The position numbers and the translations under genes are program-made. Source: DATMER01 sp963844885 (GTDB lineage: Bacteria > Acidobacteriota > Thermoanaerobaculia > Multivoradales > UBA5704). Taken from it: DNA of 64,000 nt. Numbering within the stretch: the stretch's first letter is position 1; every line of letters begins with the position of its first letter. The DNA lies in NCBI GenBank assembly GCA_963844885.1, contig CAWJQA010000015.1:1-64000 (forward strand), written 5' to 3'. The notes below the pieces were generated by a model that was given only the letters and a program-made list of their open reading frames with translations, searched no databases and was not told where the DNA came from. This document shows, in pieces, positions 60,412 through 64,000 of this stretch.

Positions 60412-61286
60412 CCGAGATCGAGGCCTTCCTGGAGCGGCAGCGCGGCGCCAGATACTCCTATCGCGAGGTTGGAAGGACCCGCGATGAGGCGCCGCCCTAC
60501 TACAAGATCGACCACAACCGGGCGCGGCTGGGCACCGGTGAAGAGGCGTACCGGGTGGCCGTCGCGGCGATGCGGCAGTGGAAGATGTTCGACCTCGGCT
60601 GGGTGCGCATCGCCTGGCCCGGAGCCCCCATCCAGGAAGGGACGAACGTGGCCGTGGTGGCGCGGACGCTGGGCATCTGGTCCCTGAACGCCGCCCGGAT
60701 CGTCTACACCCTGGACGGCCTCGACACGCAGATCCGCCGTTTCGGCTTCGCCTACGGGACGCTCCTCGACCATGCGGAGACGGGGGAGGAGCGCTTCTCG
60801 GTGGAGTGGACCGCCGGCTGGAGCCTGAACCACGGGAGGGAGCGCGACGCTCCCTACCTTTCCCGTTTGGAGAAACTGAGGGAGCGCGACGCTCCCTACC
60901 TTTCTTGTTTGGGGAAACTGAGGGAGCGTGACGCTCCCTCCCTTTCTTGTTCGGGGAAACTGAGGGAGCGCGACGCTCCCTCCCTTTCCCGTTTGGGGAA
61001 ACTGAGGGAGCGTGACGCTCCCTACCTTTCTTGTTCGGGGAAACTGAGGGAGCGCGACGCTCCCTCCCTTTCTTGTTCGGGGAAACTGAGGGAGCGCGAC
61101 GCTCCCTCCCTTTCCCGTTTGGGGAAACTGAGGGAGCGTGACGCTCCCTCCCTTTCTTGTTTGGGGAAACTGAGGGAGCGCGACGCTCCCTCCCTTTCTT
61201 GTTTGGGGAAACTGAGGGAGCGTGACGCTCCCTCTCTTCCCCGTTCCAGGAAACGGAGGGAGCGCGACGCTCCCTCGTTCGGGTGA
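60390..61286 (+). CDS. DUF1990 family protein with 3' end replaced by repeats
   Basis: The GTG start at 60390 overlaps the MazE-like gene. Residues 1-145 are a good DUF1990 domain (FLERQRGARYSYREVGRTRD, YKIDHNRARLGTGEEAY, MFDLGWVRIAWPGAPIQEGT, RRFGFAYGTLLDHAETGEER, FSVEW). The family normally continues into a VWYD--AFSRP segment; here the frame instead runs into eleven 14-aa repeats (RERDAPSLSRLGKL) encoded by a 42-bp hairpin array, then stops. The protein is 298 aa as translated, but the core domain is probably truncated and may be non-functional. Confidence 0.72.
   Translation: MGDEPELTEIEAFLERQRGARYSYREVGRTRDEAPPYYKIDHNRARLGTGEEAYRVAVAAMRQWKMFDLGWVRIAWPGAPIQEGTNVAVVARTLGIWSLNAARIVYTLDGLDTQIRRFGFAYGTLLDHAETGEERFSVEWTAGWSLNHGRERDAPYLSRLEKLRERDAPYLSCLGKLRERDAPSLSCSGKLRERDAPSLSRLGKLRERDAPYLSCSGKLRERDAPSLSCSGKLRERDAPSLSRLGKLRERDAPSLSCLGKLRERDAPSLSCLGKLRERDAPSLPRSRKRRERDAPSFG
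60838..61274. repeat. 42-bp tandem hairpin array, eleven copies
   Basis: Each unit starts with GGGAGCG-YGA-CGCTCCC (7-bp perfect stem, 3-base loop). The starts fall at 60838 and every 42 bp up to 61258. Between hairpins the sequence is TCCCTTTCTTGTTCGGGGAA-like. Only Y (C or T) and a few spacer positions vary, so the array is recent. Because 42 is divisible by three, it stays open in the DUF1990 frame. Confidence 0.95.
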
Positions 61287-61374
61287 GCCGCGCCGCACAG
61301 CCGTCACATCCCGGTCTACGTTGGGCGACAGGCCCCTAGACCCGGCTCGACCGTCTTTCCGCGGCCTCCGATCC

Positions 61375-61404
61375 CAAAAAAGAAGGGCGTGCCAGGCACG
61401 CCCC
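61375..61404. repeat. Second copy of the terminator-like hairpin
   Basis: AAAAAAAGAA followed by GGGCGTGCC-A-GGCACGCCC and GATCC repeats the element at 3626-3653. On the minus strand it would be a terminator with a T-run, but no minus-strand gene ends near it; on the plus strand it follows the DUF1990 gene by 90 bp. Confidence 0.65.
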
Positions 61405-61533
61405 GATCCGCCACCCCCGCACCCGGATCTGACAAAGTAGAACTAGGCGTCGCGGGCCGAATGGGGATAGTCTGTGGCCATGGCCGGTCGTGCCGGCCGG
61501 CCGATGACCGATTTCAGACATGGGAGAACCGCC

Positions 61534-62004
61534 ATGACCCCGATTCCGCCCCCTCCTCCGGCCTCGATGCCCGCCGCGCCGGCCCCCGCCGCGAAGACGC
61601 CATGGGGCCGCTGGATCGCCCTCGGCTGCGGAGGCCTGGTAGTCCTCCTGGCGCTGTTTGCCGCAGTGATGTTCTTTGTCGTGAAGAAGGCGACCACAGG
61701 GCCGGAGGAAGTCGTCCATCAGTTCCTCGCCGCCGCCGCCGCCGGGGACTACGCCACTGCCCACGATTTCTTCTCGGCGCCGCTCAAGGAGGCGCAGCCG
61801 CTCGCGGAATTCACGACCGCGGTCGAGGCGAACCCGAGCCTCTTCCAGGTGACCGACACCACCTTCAACGATCGCTCGGTCGACCTCAACGGTGCCAAGC
61901 TCGCCGGTACGGTGACGATCGCCTCCGGCAAGGTGCCCGCGGAGTTCAAGCTGGTCAAGGAAAACGGCGTCTGGAAGTTGATCGGCTACCACATAGGATC
62001 CTGA
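61534..62004 (+). CDS. Membrane-anchored protein with small NTF2-like domain
   Basis: The product is 156 aa. A proline/alanine-rich N-terminus precedes one transmembrane helix (about 29-53, IALGCGGLVVLLALFAAVMF) and an extracytoplasmic domain (about 57-150; EEVVHQFLAAAAAGDYATAH, then VTIASGKVPAEFKLVKENGV and WKLIGYHI). The last motif is typical of DUF4864/NTF2-like folds in many bacteria. The ATG at 61534 is chosen because GGGAGA lies 6-7 bases upstream. The function is unknown and the gene is isolated. Confidence 0.7.
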   Translation: MTPIPPPPPASMPAAPAPAAKTPWGRWIALGCGGLVVLLALFAAVMFFVVKKATTGPEEVVHQFLAAAAAGDYATAHDFFSAPLKEAQPLAEFTTAVEANPSLFQVTDTTFNDRSVDLNGAKLAGTVTIASGKVPAEFKLVKENGVWKLIGYHIGS

Positions 62005-62074
62005 GCGGCAGAAACGCCTCAGACGCTCGCCCTTGGGCAGAGGTTTGAGGCGACCAAATGCGAGGGAGCAGGCG

Positions 62075-62992
62075 ATGAGTGCGAAAGATGGAGTTGATGT
62101 CCTGATTCGACTCTTGGGAGTGCTGCTGTCGTGGCCCGCCATCTTCCTGTTCATGGTTTTCCTGCTTCGGCGGGAGCTCCCGACCCTCATCTCGAAATTG
62201 GCGGACCGGATTACCAAGGCACCGGGTGGCTTCGAGTTTGGCGCCTTGCAGCAGAAGGTCGAGACCTTGAGCGCGAAGGTCGAACAACTGGAGAGAGTGA
62301 CCTTTGAGCCCTCCACTGCGCTGACCCCGGAGCTTCAGACGCAGCTTCAATCCTCTTTCGACGCATTTCAGGCCTACATGGCGAAGCTGGGATACCAGTC
62401 TCAAACGGGGAATGTGGTCGTTTTTGTGGATCCGGCGCTGAAGGACAACGTTTATTATGACGGCACCCGTATCGTCCTGGGCGAGCCACTGGCCAGGGAC
62501 ACGGATGCGGTGTTCAGGGAATATACCCATCACGCGTTGCTTACTAATGTGGATTGGAGCAATCCGGCTAATGAGCAGTTGGCGGTCGAGTCAGGGTTGG
62601 CGGACTACTTTCCGTGTAGTTTCAACAATGACCCGTTGTTTGGGGAGCGAAGCGTCCATCTTTTCCGGAAACATCCGGACGTCCGGGACAAGCCGGCCAT
62701 CCGGAACCTGCGCAATGACCGGACGTTTGGCGAGGCATCCACCAATCCGGAGTACCACAATGTCGGTGAGATCTGGGGCGGTGCCTTCTGGGAGCTCCGG
62801 GAACGGCTAGGACAGGCCGTGGCCGACAAGCTGCTCTTCTCAACCTGGGGCGCTCTGGAGTCCTCCAATGCGACCGATGATTTCAACGTCACCTTCCTCA
62901 AGAAGCTCCTGGAGACGGCTCAAGCGAGCGAAGGTGCCGCGGCTGGCCGTGATATCCGCGCGATCTTCAAGCGACGTGGGCTGAAACCATGA
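62075..62992 (+). CDS. Membrane-anchored degenerate gluzincin-like protein
   Basis: The product is 305 aa. An N-terminal helix (about 12-33) anchors it, then a coiled coil (about 50-85). The C-terminal domain carries FREYTHHALLTN and VESGLADYFPCSF, which align with HEYTHH...EGLADYF of gluzincin metallopeptidases. The first His of HExxH is Arg, so classical zinc catalysis is doubtful. YHNVGEIWGGAFWELRERLG resembles the later part of such domains. GGGAGCAGGCG precedes the ATG. It may be a pseudo-enzyme. Its stop overlaps the MazE fragment (ATGA). Confidence 0.65.
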   Translation: MSAKDGVDVLIRLLGVLLSWPAIFLFMVFLLRRELPTLISKLADRITKAPGGFEFGALQQKVETLSAKVEQLERVTFEPSTALTPELQTQLQSSFDAFQAYMAKLGYQSQTGNVVVFVDPALKDNVYYDGTRIVLGEPLARDTDAVFREYTHHALLTNVDWSNPANEQLAVESGLADYFPCSFNNDPLFGERSVHLFRKHPDVRDKPAIRNLRNDRTFGEASTNPEYHNVGEIWGGAFWELRERLGQAVADKLLFSTWGALESSNATDDFNVTFLKKLLETAQASEGAAAGRDIRAIFKRRGLKP

Positions 62993-63180
62993 GAGGCGAC
63001 GAGGCTCCGGAATCCGGAATCGAGGTCGAGGTGGAAGGGAACCATCTCGTCAACCGCTCTGGCACGGCACCGCGAGCCGGCTGGAAGGAGGCCTTTCGGG
63101 CCATGGCGCAGGCAGGGGACGACAAGATCGATGACGGCTCGGTTGCGAGCCGGTGGGACGAGGAAGAGTGGGAGTGGTGA
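62989..63180 (+). pseudogene. Truncated MazE-like fragment
   Basis: An open frame of 63 codons overlaps the previous stop. From EVEVEGNHLV onward it matches the C-terminal two thirds of the MazE-like gene at 60151 (APRAGWKEAFRAMAQAGDDK, DEEEW), also at nucleotide level, but the N-terminal DNA-binding strand is missing. It looks like a partial duplicate, not a functional antitoxin. Confidence 0.7.
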
Positions 63181-63493
63181 TCAGCGGGCGCCCCCTTCTT
63201 GCTTTCCCTGGGAGCGCCGGAATGTTGTGCCTCACCCGCATGCCCGAGAAGGAAGGATTGTCTCGCAGGGTCCGATTCCGACGTGAGGATCGAAGGGACG
63301 CAGGCATTGTGGCGTTGGGGACGATGTCGATTTCATACCGGCTTGCGACTTCATGTTCGCCGCGGAGCTCGCCAACCAACCTCACCTGGACCTCGCCGAC
63401 CGCGGCTTCGTCCACGTCCGTGATAGCTGCCGCCTCGAGGTAATCCCGGACGGCATCCTCGATTTGACCTCCGACCTCTCCTTCCAGGAGCCC
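63181..63493. other. Stretch without a supported gene
   Basis: These 313 bp lie between the MazE fragment and the DinB gene. A minus-strand frame at 63290-63490 reads plausibly (AAVGEVQVRLVGELRGEHEV) but has no start, stop signals or family I recognise; it may be a gene remnant. CTTTCCCTGGGAGCGCCGG at about 63200 also occurs near 58820. Confidence 0.4.
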
Positions 63494-64000
63494 GCCATGC
63501 CAACGATGTCCGAACGCTACCGCCGATGGTTCCAGTACGAGAAAGACAGCCATGCGAAGATTCTCGCCGCGCTGAGCGCGGTGCCCGAGGCGCAGCGTGG
63601 CTCCGAGGGGTACGAGAAGGCGGTGTCGCTGATGGCCCACCTCGTGCTCGCCCGCTGGCTTTGGCTGTTCCGGCTCGGAGCCGGTCCCCGGGAGAAGGTG
63701 CCGGCGGCCACGGTGGCGTTCTTCCCGCGGGATGTTTCCATGGCCGAGCTGCCCGGCCGGGTCGCGGAGATGGAGGCGGCCTGGGAGGGCTATCTCGACC
63801 GCCTGGACGAGGCCGAAGTCTCCCGCGTCGTCGAGTACCAGAGCCTCGACGCAGGCGGCTTCCGGAACACGGTGGAAGACGTGCTCACCCAACTCTTCGG
63901 CCACTCCTGGTACCATCGCGGCCAGATCGCCCAGATCCTGCGCTCGATCGGCGCCGAGCCGCCGGCCACGGACTTCATCTTCTGGGTGCGCGAGGCGATC
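63494..64000 (+). CDS. DinB/YfiT-like four-helix protein, 3' end outside window
   Basis: 169 codons are visible, without a stop. The four-helix DinB fold is indicated by YRRWFQYEKDSHAKILAALS, HLVLARWLWLFRL, a central GRVAEMEAAWEGYLDRLDEA, and LTQLFGHSWYHRGQIAQILR with the metal-binding histidines H-x3-H. The first conserved His (in LMAHLVLARW) is also present, so a divalent metal site is likely. CAGGAG lies 6 bases before the ATG. Members act as metal-dependent thiol transferases or hydrolases; the substrate is unknown. Confidence 0.87.

Overview
The window is GC-rich, densely packed bacterial DNA. I infer an Acidobacteriota member, possibly Thermoanaerobaculia-like. The reasons are a VWFA-related protein of the type common in that phylum, many multidomain Ser/Thr-kinase, TPR, FHA and HD-GYP signalling proteins, large secreted peptidases, and numerous minisatellites and small palindromic elements. 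No rRNA or tRNA gene was recognised, so the taxonomy is inference.

Layout. 0-3 kb: a secreted RHS/YD-repeat protein running off the left edge, with two frame breaks. 3.1-3.5 kb: a 22-copy, 20-bp array of a near-perfect dyad. 3.6-8.1 kb: a coiled-coil protein, two paralogous HTH-TPR regulators flanking a small exported peptide gene, and a scar of two truncated genes. 8.1-12.5 kb: a MacAB-like export operon (fusion protein, ATPase, two permeases). 12.5-20.4 kb: a universal stress protein, then a redox-looking cluster of two beta-propeller proteins, two small haem-less cytochrome-like proteins, a c-type cytochrome, an MntP-like membrane protein and a glucose-dehydrogenase-like propeller. 20.46-20.77 kb: a diverged but exactly phased 21-bp array. 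20.8-22.6 kb: an MFS transporter and a flavin reductase.

22.7-30.1 kb: a co-directional run with a barrel porin, a cupredoxin, a Cache-HAMP-cyclase-like-Ser/Thr kinase, a GAF-HD-GYP phosphodiesterase and an FHA-GAF-nucleotide cyclase, which looks like one envelope-to-cytoplasm signalling unit. 30.1-38.7 kb: a DUF5715/LysM protein, ribosomal protein S1, an M28 peptidase with PDZ, a DUF885 peptidase-like protein, a fatty-acid desaturase and a small membrane protein. 38.9-41.7 kb: a hybrid histidine kinase with an ethylene-receptor-type sensor, and a PEP-mutase-family enzyme. 41.8-50.1 kb (minus strand): a Ser/Thr kinase, a TPR protein and an M36 metallopeptidase; the kinase and peptidase frames are broken. 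50.4-58.8 kb: ArgR, a double-Usp protein, a three-gene VWA/TPR/VWFA operon interrupted by two inverted palindromic elements, and an acyl-CoA synthetase. 58.9-64 kb is accessory: a PIN toxin-antitoxin pair, a MazE-like gene with a truncated second copy, a DUF1990 gene whose 3' end is an 11-copy hairpin array, a degenerate gluzincin-like protein, and a DinB protein running off the right edge.

Several conserved genes are split by isolated one-base frame changes, some in homopolymers. These may be assembly errors, so disrupted genes are described with their inferred intact product.
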